Source: JBEAUL01 sp041161475 | Lineage (GTDB): Bacteria; Pseudomonadota; Gammaproteobacteria; UBA6186; Azoamicaceae | Assembly (NCBI GenBank): GCA_041161475.1 | Contig: JBEAUL010000079.1 | Coordinates: forward strand, 1-7,619 | Direction of reading: 5' to 3' | Length of the DNA: 7,619 nucleotides | Shown here: in pieces, positions 1-6,992 of the stretch | Layout of the letters: each line of letters begins with the position of its first letter | Numbering within the stretch: the stretch's first letter is position 1 | Position numbers and translations under genes: made by a program | The notes under the pieces: model-generated | The model's database searches: none | The model's input: the letters and a program-made list of their open reading frames with translations, nothing else | Told to the model about the DNA's origin: nothing

Positions 1-2589
1 TCGACGAGAAGCGGCATCGATCAGCCATAAGGGGTCGATTTCAAAAGCAGTCAAGTATTTGGCCTTGATGGCATCAGGAATGCGATCAATTTGTTGCACG
101 CTACCCCCAAAATACTTTAAGTCTTTGATCATGGAGGCATCCCATATGTTCAGTGCTTTTAGATCATTCACCAGGTGCGGATTGATCACAGTGAACTCGC
201 CAGATAAATTGGATTTAACAAACAAATTCTGGAAAGTGGGTTCAATCGATTGAGAAACGCCACAGATGTTTGAAATGGTTGCTGTGGGAGCGATGGCCAG
301 TACGTTAGAATTGCGCATACCTACCGTACGAACACGCTGACGCAAGGTTTCCCAGTCCAAGGTTTGGCTTCTATCTTGATCGAGGTAAATACCGCGATTG
401 GCCTGTAATCGTTCAATAGAATCAATCGGCAAAATACCTTGGCTCCATAGCGAACCTTCAAAGCTACTATACACTCCTCGCTCTTCTGCCAAGTCGGTAG
501 AGGCTTGAATGGCAGCATAACTGATGTGCTCCATGCTTCTGTCGGCAAATTCAACGGCAGCCTCGGACTGATAAGGGATATCAAGTGTATAGAGGGCATC
601 CTGAAAACCCATGATACCCAAACCAATGGGGCGATGGCGTAAATTAGAACGACGGGCTTGTATCACTGGATAGAAGTTAATATCAATGACATTGTCCAGC
701 ATTCTAATCGCGGTTTTAACCGTTTGATACAACAATGGGATATTTAGGCTCTTTGCAGTGATATGCGCAACTAAATTGATGCTGCCAAGATTACAGACCG
801 CAATTTCATCAATCGAGGTGTTCAGTGTAATTTCAGTACACAAGTTAGAACTGTGCACAACGCCCACATGGGATTGTGGAGAGCGCAAATTACACGGATC
901 TTTAAATGTAAACCAAGGATGCCCTGTTTCATAAAGCATGCCCAACATTTTGCGCCATAAGCTGATCGCGGGTAATGTTTTGTGTAGCTTGATAATGCCC
1001 GCCTTGGCTTGCGCCTCGTAAGCGGTATAGGCATTTTCAAAGGCATCACCGTATAAATCGTTTAGATCGGACACATCATTGGGAGAGAATAAAGTCCAAT
1101 TTTCATTCCGCATGACCCGCTTCATAAATAAGTCAGGTATCCAATTTGCTGTATTCATGTCATGTGTACGACGACGTTCATCTCCGGTATTTTTACGCAA
1201 TTCCAGAAATTCTTCGATGTCGAGATGCCAGGTTTCTAGGTATCCACAGACAGCCCCTTTTCTTTTACCCCCCTGGTTTACCGCCACGGCTGTGTCGTTA
1301 GTCACCTTCATAAAAGGCACTGTGCCCTGAGATTTACCGTTGGTCCCTTTAATATACGCTCCCATTGCGCGTACAGCGGTCCAGTTATTCCCTAGGCCAC
1401 CAGCAAATTTAGACAATAAGGCATTGTCACGAATGGCGTTGTAAATACCGGCCAAATCATCGGGAATCGTGGTCAGGTAGCAACTAGAGAGTTGTGGTTT
1501 GGTGGTACCTGCGTTAAACAAAGTTGGGGTAGAGCTCATAAACTTAAAGGAAGAGAGCATATGGTAAAACTCAATCGCATGGGCTTCTTTGTCCTCTTCA
1601 AGTAAGCTCAAGCCCATCGCCACGCGCATAAAGAATACCTGAGGCAATTCAAAGCGCTGTTCATTTTCATGTAAAAAGTAACGATCGTAGAGCGTTTGTA
1701 TACCCAGATAGGTAAATTGTAAATCGCGATTGGGTACCAAAGCCGCACCCAATCTGGCCAAATCAAACTCACCTAAACGTGGGTCTAGTCTGTCCAGCTT
1801 AATGCCTTCCTGAATCGTGGCTTGTAGCACGCCAGGATAGTAATCCGACATTTCATCAAAAGTGCTGGGAATCGGTAAGGTTAAAAAGCTTAATGCTTCT
1901 CTTTGTAGCTGTACAAGTAATAATCGGGCGGCCACGTAAGTATAAGCAGGTTCCAGCTCAATACGGGCGCGGGTACTCATGATTAAAGCAAGGTGTACGT
2001 CGGCCAATTTGACACCGTTAAACAAATTACGCACGACATCGCTTAAAATGGCTTCTGGATCGACATTGTCTAAGTTCAAGCAAGCTTGTTTTAAGATATT
2101 GCGGAGCTTATCCATATCCAAGGGAACAGTATGACCATTGGGTAGCGTGACTTGTAAGCCTTGATTGCCACTTGTGGCAGCCACGGCATGCTGTCTGCTT
2201 TCACGCATTAAACGGTGTTTTTCTCGATAGTCAAAGTAGGCACGTGCCACTTTGTGGTGTAAGGGTTCATCGCTGGTAGAGGCCAAACGCATCAAGGCTT
2301 TTTCGACTTGATCTTGAATTTCTTCTACCTCGACCATGCCTCGTGTGCTAAAGCGACGAATCAATTCTTGCACCACGTTTTCAGTTAATTTTTCAACAGT
2401 CTGTTTGGTGCTTGAAGAAGTTTGTGTTTGTGTGCTTTGACCTTCTACATCCCAAAAGGCTTTGGTTATGGCCAAGGCAATGCGTGTGCGGTCGAAAACG
2501 GTTGTATTTCGATCTCGACGAATAACCGTGAGTTGACCAGGGGCCTGTGATAAATGAGAGACAGGGGCGGTCTCTATAACGCTGGACAT
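1..2589 (-). CDS. nrdA: Ribonucleoside-diphosphate reductase class I, alpha (large) subunit, C-terminus beyond window
   Basis: Catalytic subunit of ribonucleotide reductase, which reduces NDPs to dNDPs in the cytoplasm with the radical-carrying NrdB subunit. The frame is open for 863 codons and runs off the left edge. Residues about 20-123 form an ATP-cone (TVIRRDRNTTVFD, then KVARAYFDYRE). Residues about 145-230 look like a second cone (NGHTVPLDMDKLRNILKQAC ending AYTYVAARLLL). The barrel follows: C370 in LSSCYLTTIPDD is the first redox cysteine, NLCTEI gives N582, radical C584 and E586, and CNLGSINL gives the second redox cysteine C599. PTATISNICGVSQSIEP is the usual late barrel loop. The C-terminal CxxC tail is not in the window; relatives with two cones are roughly 930-970 residues. 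The start is chosen from AGAAGGAG eight bases upstream. A nrdB gene would be expected outside the left edge. Function is near certain; the count of functional cones is inferred. Confidence 0.97.
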   Translation of the reverse strand, partial: MSSVIETAPVSHLSQAPGQLTVIRRDRNTTVFDRTRIALAITKAFWDVEGQSTQTQTSSSTKQTVEKLTENVVQELIRRFSTRGMVEVEEIQDQVEKALMRLASTSDEPLHHKVARAYFDYREKHRLMRESRQHAVAATSGNQGLQVTLPNGHTVPLDMDKLRNILKQACLNLDNVDPEAILSDVVRNLFNGVKLADVHLALIMSTRARIELEPAYTYVAARLLLVQLQREALSFLTLPIPSTFDEMSDYYPGVLQATIQEGIKLDRLDPRLGEFDLARLGAALVPNRDLQFTYLGIQTLYDRYFLHENEQRFELPQVFFMRVAMGLSLLEEDKEAHAIEFYHMLSSFKFMSSTPTLFNAGTTKPQLSSCYLTTIPDDLAGIYNAIRDNALLSKFAGGLGNNWTAVRAMGAYIKGTNGKSQGTVPFMKVTNDTAVAVNQGGKRKGAVCGYLETWHLDIEEFLELRKNTGDERRRTHDMNTANWIPDLFMKRVMRNENWTLFSPNDVSDLNDLYGDAFENAYTAYEAQAKAGIIKLHKTLPAISLWRKMLGMLYETGHPWFTFKDPCNLRSPQSHVGVVHSSNLCTEITLNTSIDEIAVCNLGSINLVAHITAKSLNIPLLYQTVKTAIRMLDNVIDINFYPVIQARRSNLRHRPIGLGIMGFQDALYTLDIPYQSEAAVEFADRSMEHISYAAIQASTDLAEERGVYSSFEGSLWSQGILPIDSIERLQANRGIYLDQDRSQTLDWETLRQRVRTVGMRNSNVLAIAPTATISNICGVSQSIEPTFQNLFVKSNLSGEFTVINPHLVNDLKALNIWDASMIKDLKYFGGSVQQIDRIPDAIKAKYLTAFEIDPLWLIDAASRR

Positions 2590-2597
2590 GTAAAAAA

Positions 2598-2605
2598 CTC
2601 CTTCT
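2598..2605 (-). promoter_or_regulatory. Ribosome binding site of nrdA
   Basis: Read on the minus strand this is AGAAGGAG, eight bases before the ATG at 2589. It supports that ATG as the start of NrdA. Confidence 0.8.
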
Positions 2606-2641
2606 GGCAATTTATGATAAAATTAAGTATGCTGAATTTGT

Positions 2642-2659
2642 TACCCATTTATATGGGTA
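2642..2659. repeat. Inverted repeat TACCCAT-TTAT-ATGGGTA
   Basis: Two perfect 7-bp arms (2642-2648 and 2653-2659) surround the 4-bp spacer TTAT. The same half-site recurs at 2664 (ACCCA) and 2683 (TGGGT), so TGGGT-ATCTA-ACCCA (2654-2668) and AACCCA-14 bp-TGGGTT (2663-2688) are also inverted repeats. It lies about 55-70 bp upstream of the nrdA start and could be an operator or a hairpin in the nrdA leader. Its binding protein is unknown. Confidence 0.5.
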
Positions 2660-2663
2660 TCTA

Positions 2664-2711
2664 ACCCAATATTTAGTATCGATGGGTTGAACTGTATACA
2701 AGATAATGCGG
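2664..2711 (-). promoter_or_regulatory. Candidate NrdR box pair over the nrdA promoter
   Basis: ACCCAATATTTAGTAT at 2664-2679 matches 13 of 16 positions of the NrdR-box consensus as I recall it (acaCwAtATaTwGtgt). ATACAAGATAATGCGG at 2696-2711 matches about 11 of 16. Their starts are 32 bp apart, which is the three-turn spacing usual for NrdR box pairs. On the minus strand, TTGTAT (2701-2696) and TACTAA (2678-2673) are 17 bp apart and could be weak -35 and -10 elements overlapped by the two boxes. NrdR represses RNR genes in many bacteria when dATP is plentiful. The matches are seen; the regulation is inferred. Confidence 0.5.
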
Positions 2712-2739
2712 TTTGTTTTAATCTGCAACAGGACACGTG

Positions 2740-2773
2740 ATCAGTTGTTTTTCGTGTTGTTTGCGTAACTGAT
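2740..2773. repeat. Inverted repeat ATCAGTT ... AACTGAT
   Basis: Perfect 7-bp arms at 2740-2746 and 2767-2773 are separated by 20 bp. The right arm runs into GATAAAAAAT, which could belong to the promoter of the downstream membrane protein gene. The repeat may be an operator or chance; nothing else supports a function. Confidence 0.3.
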
Positions 2774-2829
2774 AAAAAATGTTTCTTCAATCACGACTGA
2801 AAGAGGAGAGGTGTCAGATTCTTGGTAAA

Positions 2830-2868
2830 ATGTCAAGGGAATCTAGACCAGATGTAGCGAATGAATAA
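2830..2868 (+). other. Possible 12-codon upstream ORF overlapping the membrane protein start
   Basis: ATG 2830 opens a 12-codon frame (MSRESRPDVANE) ending in TAA 2866-2868, which overlaps the start codon of the downstream gene at 2861. Since that gene has no clear Shine-Dalgarno of its own, delivery of ribosomes by this mini-frame is conceivable. The mini-ORF also lacks a good Shine-Dalgarno at proper spacing, so chance is as likely. Confidence 0.2.
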
Positions 2869-3709
2869 AAAAATAAAGCAAAGCTTACAAGTGGGTACAG
2901 CGCTTAAAAAAGCACTTGCGCTCTGGGTATGGCAGTTTAAAGACAAGCTGTATGTCTTGGCGCCGATTGTTTTGTTACAAATTTATGCACAGTACAACAT
3001 CTTAACGCTACTCGGAAAATTTTCCTCACCAAATGAACCACAGGTATTGGGGATTTTTTTTAAGATATTGGCCTGGTATCTCTCATCCTCTGTGATCTTG
3101 TTCATGGGTTTTACCGATATTACCCGTCGATTATGTGGCTACCCTTTTGAGGCCAGCCATCTCGGCGTTTACCTTAATTATGTGTATTGGTTATTCAAAA
3201 AAGCCTTAACGCTCTTGACCCTTATGATGACAACTGTGATTGCAGGCATCCTGTCTGTTGTTGCGATTGCCTTTGTGCTGGGGTTTGTGTTGCAAAGCAT
3301 CGGCATGCCCTTAACTGCAGAACCACCCCTGTGGCTTTCGGTCACATTAATGGTGTTGGGTTTGAGCCTGAGCATCATATTGATTGCGCATTGTTTGCTG
3401 ATCAGTTTTCCTTTGGTGGTGGATAGAAACCAAGGTCCTATACAAGCGTTACTCACCAGCTTTTCACGCATAAAACCCTATCGCCATTATGCTTACCAAA
3501 TGGGAGGCTTACTGTTGATGATTGCCGTTTTACCCAATATGGTGATGGGCTCGGTCGCGACATTTTTTGCTGTTAAACCGGGGATGTCTTTTGTGCATTT
3601 TGTCACGCCAGCGTTTATATCGACAGCACTGCATGATTTGGTGGGGGTCTTTTTGCTCTGCTTACAGTTGGCAGTCTATCAGCAACTGCAAGCAGAGAAA
3701 AAAGTATAA
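2861..3709 (+). CDS. Six-helix inner-membrane protein of unknown function
   Basis: A 282-residue integral membrane protein. Hydrophobic segments lie at about 31-50, 62-84, 112-146, 158-188, 211-238 and 251-275. It starts with a basic amphipathic stretch (MNKKIKQSLQ) and ends with a short polar tail. The loop FPLVVDRNQGPIQALLTS (183-200) resembles the PLVVDRxxGPxxAL motif of six-helix families such as YciC, DUF975 and BPSS1780-like proteins. I infer membership of that broad group only from this motif and the topology; no transport or enzyme function can be assigned. An in-frame TAG at 2855-2857 precludes an upstream start, so ATG 2861 is the first possible one, though no good Shine-Dalgarno precedes it. 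It is divergent from nrdA, convergent with the TetR gene, and appears monocistronic. Confidence 0.88.
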   Translation: MNKKIKQSLQVGTALKKALALWVWQFKDKLYVLAPIVLLQIYAQYNILTLLGKFSSPNEPQVLGIFFKILAWYLSSSVILFMGFTDITRRLCGYPFEASHLGVYLNYVYWLFKKALTLLTLMMTTVIAGILSVVAIAFVLGFVLQSIGMPLTAEPPLWLSVTLMVLGLSLSIILIAHCLLISFPLVVDRNQGPIQALLTSFSRIKPYRHYAYQMGGLLLMIAVLPNMVMGSVATFFAVKPGMSFVHFVTPAFISTALHDLVGVFLLCLQLAVYQQLQAEKKV

Positions 3710-3710
3710 A

Positions 3711-3728
3711 AATATCGTTAAAAAACGA
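3711..3728 (-). terminator. Weak candidate terminator after the TetR gene
   Basis: On the minus strand TCGTT-TTTT-AACGA (3728-3715) forms a 5-bp stem followed by TATTTTT, and it begins ten bases after the TetR stop. The stem is short and AT-rich, so termination would be weak. Read on the plus strand it has no following T run, so it is less likely to serve the membrane protein gene. Only 28 bp separate the two convergent stop codons. Confidence 0.35.
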
Positions 3729-3737
3729 GACAGTGCG

Positions 3738-4304
3738 TTAGGCGGCTTTGAGCCATTCCAACATGAGTTGCGTGTGTTGTTCAGTAAACGAAACGTCTTT
3801 AAAGCTCAGTGTTAATACACTAATACCCTGTAAGCCTGCTAATAATTGTAAAGCCAACTGTTGCGCATCCGACTCGGACTTGCCCAATTGCATAAACTGA
3901 CGTTGGCACCATTGGTACAAATCTCTGAGCAAGTGTGCAGCGCTCTCTGCAAGATTTCCACCCTGTTTGCTGAGTTCTTGGCATAAAGAGCCCAGTGGAT
4001 CGCCAAATTGTAAAGCCTCTTCTCCTAAGGTCGCTTGGTGCTGTATGAGTGCAGTTAAGCGTTCTTTACCACTGTTCAACGTATGATCCCAGTGGTTAAA
4101 GAGTTGTTTTAAGCGTTGTGCGTGCACATCGATAACGGCATTGACAATGGATTCTTTTGATTTAAAGTAGTAGTACACATTTCCTAAAGGAACATTGGCC
4201 AATGTGGCAATATTTGCCAAGGTGGTGACATTAATGCCTTGCTGTCTAAACAGCTGATCGGCTGCTTGCACCAGGCGTGTTTTTTTATCATTTTTGCGTG
4301 TCAT
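3738..4304 (-). CDS. TetR/AcrR-family transcriptional regulator
   Basis: A 188-residue, one-component DNA-binding repressor. The N-terminal domain (about 6-52) has the family pattern: RLVQAADQLFRQQGINVTTL, then the helix-turn-helix around 29-47 and the signature GNVYYYFKSKESI (41-53). The rest is a helical ligand and dimer domain; GDPLGSLCQELSKQGG (101-116) resembles the C-terminal domain of the YxaF/LmrA-like TetR group, but the ligand cannot be predicted. The start is supported by GAGGAA six bases upstream (4316-4311). It is transcribed divergently from the malic enzyme gene across 192 bp, an arrangement in which TetR proteins often control themselves and their divergent neighbour. Control of the malic enzyme is therefore an inference from position. 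Confidence 0.95.
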   Translation of the reverse strand: MTRKNDKKTRLVQAADQLFRQQGINVTTLANIATLANVPLGNVYYYFKSKESIVNAVIDVHAQRLKQLFNHWDHTLNSGKERLTALIQHQATLGEEALQFGDPLGSLCQELSKQGGNLAESAAHLLRDLYQWCQRQFMQLGKSESDAQQLALQLLAGLQGISVLTLSFKDVSFTEQHTQLMLEWLKAA

Positions 4305-4408
4305 TACACATTCCTCATTATTATTGCTTTATATGACCTTATCAGGGCGAGCAGATGCTTTAAGTAGGGCCCAGTAAATAAATCGAATTAGAGCAACATT
4401 CTAAACAA

Positions 4409-4447
4409 AGTTAACCTTCTAAGAAACTGTTTTTTAATACAGTTAAC
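4409..4447. promoter_or_regulatory. Candidate operator: repeated AGTTAAC and inverted AACTGT/ACAGTT
   Basis: AGTTAAC occurs at 4409-4415 and again at 4441-4447, 32 bp apart or about three helical turns; GTTAAC is itself palindromic. Between them, AACTGT (4425-4430) and ACAGTT (4439-4444) form 6-bp arms with an 8-bp AT-only spacer. The 20-bp inverted repeat has the size of a TetR-family operator and lies just upstream of the candidate malic enzyme -10. The repeats are seen; that the TetR protein binds here is inferred. Confidence 0.4.
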
Positions 4448-4480
4448 AAAAATGATCTAGTATTAAAAAGTCCTGCGCAC

Positions 4481-4486
4481 AAGGAG
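4481..4486 (+). promoter_or_regulatory. Ribosome binding site of the malic enzyme
   Basis: AAGGAG lies ten bases before ATG 4497, a slightly long but workable spacing. It supports that ATG, whose product starts with the usual short leader before the conserved LNKGTAF segment. Confidence 0.7.
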
Positions 4487-4496
4487 ATCGTGGCCC

Positions 4497-6191
4497 ATGC
4501 TTCACTATGAGATAAAACTAGATCCAAACACGGGTGAGGAATGGATAGAGACCGGATTGCGTGGAAAAGCATTATTAACCACGTTTTTGTTAAACAAGGG
4601 AACTGCATTTAGTTACGAGGAGCGTTGTAGTTTAGGGCTCTTAGGGAAATTGCCCATGAAAATAGAAACCTTAGAAGAACAGGTAAGACGGGCTTATCGG
4701 CAATACCAAAAATATAAGACAAATATACAACGCAATATCTACTTAAACAGTTTGCACGATAAAAGTGAAACATTATTCTACAAGTTATTGTCCGATCATC
4801 TCGAAGAAATGCTCCCAATGGTGTATACACCCGCAGTCGGACAAGCTGTGAAGCAGTTTAGTCATGAGTTCCGTCAGGCCAGGGGATTGTATATCGCCTA
4901 TCCAGATGCAGACAAAATAGACATCATCTTAAATAACAGAACCAATCCCGATATAGAGGTGATTGTTGTAACCGATGGCGAGCGTGTATTAGGCTTGGGC
5001 GATCAGGGTGTAGGAGGCATGGATATTCCGATTGCTAAGCTGATGCTCTATACCGCTTGTGCCGGCATCAATCCCTATAAGACCTTACCTATTATGCTGG
5101 ATGTGGGTACAAATAACCCCAGACTATTACGTGATCCTTTGTACTTAGGCTGGAGACATGGGCGCATAAAAGGACCTGAATACGATGCCTTTATCGATCG
5201 GTTTGTGCAAACAGTTAAGAAGCAACTGCCGGGCGTGTTGTTACAATGGGAAGATTTTGGCAGAGACAACGCGCGACGATTGCTAGAGAAATATCGATAT
5301 ACACTGTGCAGTTTTAATGACGATATGCAAGGCACTGCGGTAGTGACTTTATCGGCCATTTTAACCGGTGTGAGGCGATCGGGCATTGGATTAACCGAAC
5401 AAAGAATAGTCATTTTTGGGGCAGGTACAGCAGGGGTTGGCATTGCAGATCAACTGGTGTTTGCAATGGAGCGTGAGGGATTAACACGACAGGAAGCAAA
5501 GAAACGCTTGTGGTTAGTTGATAAAGAGGGCTTGTTAAACAGTCAAATGACACTGGTAGACTTTCAGCGCCCCTATGTCAGAGATGACATGAGTGCCTGT
5601 GAAAACTTGTTGGCAGTTGTGCGCAACGTAAAACCCAGCTTGTTGATTGGTTGTTCTAGTGTGCGTGGCGCATTTACCGAAGAAATCATCAAAATCATGG
5701 CCAACAGCACCAAATATCCGATTATCTTGCCATTATCAAACCCAAATGAACAATCAGAAGCGCATCCAAACGATCTGTTGGCTTGGACAAATGGACAGGC
5801 ATTAATCGCAACGGGTAGCCCATTTCAAGAGGTTGTCTATCAAGGTAAAAAAATGCAAGTCGCGCAAAGCAATAATGCCTTATGTTTTCCAGGGTTGGGG
5901 CTTGGGGTTGTGGTGTCTCGAGCAAAATGGATCAGCGACAACATGCTATGGGCGGCCGTACAAGCCTTGACTCAATATACCTTGCTTCATGCCAAGGGAG
6001 ACGAAGAGCATCGATTGTTGCCATCTTTAAAAAATGCCAGAGAGGTTGCAAAACACGTGGCTTTCCAGGTTGCTGAAGCGGCCCGTGAAGAAGGGTTAGC
6101 ACAATTTTTACCCATAGAAACATATCAGACATTGATTGAAAAAGTGATGTGGGAACCGTACTATCGTCCAATTCGCCCAAAGGAGGGGTAA
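4497..6191 (+). CDS. maeA: NAD-type malic enzyme (malate dehydrogenase, oxaloacetate-decarboxylating)
   Basis: Oxidatively decarboxylates L-malate to pyruvate and CO2 in the cytosol, reducing NAD(P)+ and linking the TCA cycle to pyruvate. At 564 residues it matches the SfcA/MaeA large-subunit type (about 565) rather than the longer MaeB fusion with phosphotransacetylase. LLNKGTAFSYEER (31-43) is the N-terminal family motif. YTPAVGQAV holds catalytic Y110. GLGDQGVGGMDIPIAK holds catalytic K181. WEDF (E252, D253) and FNDDMQGTA (D276) supply the divalent metal ligands. GAGTAGVGIA (308-317) is the dinucleotide-binding loop. PLSNPNEQSEAHPNDLLAW and GQALIATGSPF are conserved late motifs. NAD rather than NADP preference is assumed from the subfamily. 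All key residues are present, so it should be active. It is divergent from a TetR gene and its stop abuts the next gene's start. Confidence 0.97.
   Translation: MLHYEIKLDPNTGEEWIETGLRGKALLTTFLLNKGTAFSYEERCSLGLLGKLPMKIETLEEQVRRAYRQYQKYKTNIQRNIYLNSLHDKSETLFYKLLSDHLEEMLPMVYTPAVGQAVKQFSHEFRQARGLYIAYPDADKIDIILNNRTNPDIEVIVVTDGERVLGLGDQGVGGMDIPIAKLMLYTACAGINPYKTLPIMLDVGTNNPRLLRDPLYLGWRHGRIKGPEYDAFIDRFVQTVKKQLPGVLLQWEDFGRDNARRLLEKYRYTLCSFNDDMQGTAVVTLSAILTGVRRSGIGLTEQRIVIFGAGTAGVGIADQLVFAMEREGLTRQEAKKRLWLVDKEGLLNSQMTLVDFQRPYVRDDMSACENLLAVVRNVKPSLLIGCSSVRGAFTEEIIKIMANSTKYPIILPLSNPNEQSEAHPNDLLAWTNGQALIATGSPFQEVVYQGKKMQVAQSNNALCFPGLGLGVVVSRAKWISDNMLWAAVQALTQYTLLHAKGDEEHRLLPSLKNAREVAKHVAFQVAEAAREEGLAQFLPIETYQTLIEKVMWEPYYRPIRPKEG
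6179..6186 (+). promoter_or_regulatory. Strong ribosome binding site inside the malic enzyme end
   Basis: AAAGGAGG lies within the last codons of the malic enzyme, five bases before ATG 6192. The malic enzyme stop TAA (6189-6191) is directly followed by that ATG, with zero spacing. This fixes the start of the downstream membrane protein gene and suggests translational coupling. Confidence 0.85.
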
Positions 6192-6992
6192 ATGGAAGCA
6201 ATCAAACAGAGAGACGGCTATTCAGAATGGCGTATCGTAACCAGCTGTAGCTTTGTGGCTGTCTTGTTTTTGGGGATTATTCCATTCCTTATATTTGGCA
6301 ATTTTTTCCAAAAAGGATTGTTTCTAGCCTATGTGTATGGATTTACGTTACTGCCCTTAGGTTTATATCTCATTGAGCGTTACAGTGGATTTTTTGATAA
6401 ACAGGGGGATATCACAGCCAGTGGTTGGGTTGCAGTGTGCCTTAATGCCCTCTTTTTTAGCTATATATTGCTGTCAGAAAATATTTTTAGCTTGTCTAAT
6501 GCCATTTTTTATCTGAGCACCTGTTATCTCTTATTGTTTATTTTGAGATCGGCCCTATTCAAAGCGCCTGCATCACATTATCGGATAGAGCCAAACATGG
6601 CGTTTGTTGCCAGTGTCTTGGTTGCGGGTATCGCGTCATTAGGGTTTTTAAATACATTTGTTGTTGATATTTGGTTTAATTTGCAAAATGGCATTGTGGT
6701 TGATATCGCGCAATGGCTTAACAAGCCTATGGCATTCATTCTATTGTTTGCCGTTGTGAGTGCTGTTATCTTATATCGACAAGCCCCTGCCGACGATAAA
6801 GAATCTCCCTGGTGGATAAATCTTGTCTATTTAAGCCCTTTGTTGCTTTTTAATATACCCAGTTCTTTTGATTTGATACACTATGATGCGTATATTGGTC
6901 CTGCCATTGCCGTATTACATGGAAAAATACCTTTAATCGATGTCTTTTGTCAGTATGGTCTCTCATATTTGTTGTTTACCCTGGTATTTTGA
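6192..6992 (+). CDS. Polytopic membrane protein, N-terminal 266 residues up to an in-frame TGA
   Basis: A very hydrophobic protein with likely membrane helices at about 15-36, 42-60, 77-95, 102-120, 136-155, 178-195 and 208-222. After these comes IHYDAYIGPAIAVLHGKIPLIDVFCQYG (229-256) with acidic residues D232 and D250. That loop resembles regions of large GT-C-type sugar-transferring membrane proteins, but I do not recognise a specific family and assign no function. The start is set by a strong Shine-Dalgarno; the gene is probably co-transcribed with the malic enzyme. The frame closes at TGA 6990-6992 right after TLVF, in the middle of a hydrophobic segment. The same frame then stays open to the window edge with the same character, so this is probably the front part of a longer gene and not a natural 266-residue protein. 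A truncated but stable product remains possible. Confidence 0.75.
   Translation: MEAIKQRDGYSEWRIVTSCSFVAVLFLGIIPFLIFGNFFQKGLFLAYVYGFTLLPLGLYLIERYSGFFDKQGDITASGWVAVCLNALFFSYILLSENIFSLSNAIFYLSTCYLLLFILRSALFKAPASHYRIEPNMAFVASVLVAGIASLGFLNTFVVDIWFNLQNGIVVDIAQWLNKPMAFILLFAVVSAVILYRQAPADDKESPWWINLVYLSPLLLFNIPSSFDLIHYDAYIGPAIAVLHGKIPLIDVFCQYGLSYLLFTLVF
6990..6992 (+). other. In-frame TGA interrupting the membrane protein gene
   Basis: Codon 267 counted from ATG 6192 is TGA, with long open frame on both sides and no change of frame. A single change from TGG, CGA, GGA, TGC, TGT, TTA or TCA would produce it; TGG would read LVF-W-IFPN. No convincing selenocysteine hairpin follows it. It is the only TGA among the stops seen in this window, since the three complete genes end in TAA. 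Confidence 0.8.

Larger units (their letters stand above)
2590..2860. other. Divergent intergenic region, nrdA / membrane protein
   Basis: This 271-bp region separates the divergent starts of nrdA (minus) and the membrane protein gene (plus). It is AT-rich, contains no convincing gene, and should hold both promoters. Visible elements are the nrdA Shine-Dalgarno, four ACCCA/TGGGT half-sites between 2643 and 2687, a candidate NrdR box pair (2664-2679 and 2696-2711), and an inverted repeat ATCAGTT/AACTGAT at 2740-2773. A purine-rich AAGAGGAGAGG at 2801-2811 looks like a Shine-Dalgarno but has no reading frame of useful length behind it. Confidence 0.7.
4305..4496. other. Divergent intergenic region, TetR gene / malic enzyme
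   Basis: A 192-bp AT-rich region that must contain both start-proximal promoters. On the minus strand, TATAAA (4333-4328) is a possible -10 for the TetR gene. On the plus strand, TATTAA (4461-4466) is a possible -10 for the malic enzyme, with no good -35. The candidate operator elements lie at 4409-4447. No open reading frame of interest is present. Confidence 0.6.

Noticed and set aside
59..1330. Small open frames on both strands in 59-1330
   Set aside because: They all overlap the unambiguous NrdA reading frame, have no Shine-Dalgarno support, and translate to low-complexity sequence with no recognisable domain.
2801..2828. AAGAGGAGAGG followed by a GTG frame as a small gene
   Set aside because: The frame from GTG 2811 is only five codons before TAA, and the spacing to the purine stretch is too short.
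3178..3815. Open frames of 79-97 codons within or at the end of the six-helix membrane gene
   Set aside because: Shadows of the 2861-3709 gene and of the TetR gene; no ribosome binding sites or recognisable protein features.
5075..6201. Several minus-strand frames inside the malic enzyme gene
   Set aside because: The malic enzyme has all catalytic motifs in one frame; the opposite-strand frames have no independent support.
6990..6992. Genome-wide TGA-to-tryptophan code
   Set aside because: Long genes here use TGG for tryptophan and contain no other in-frame TGA.
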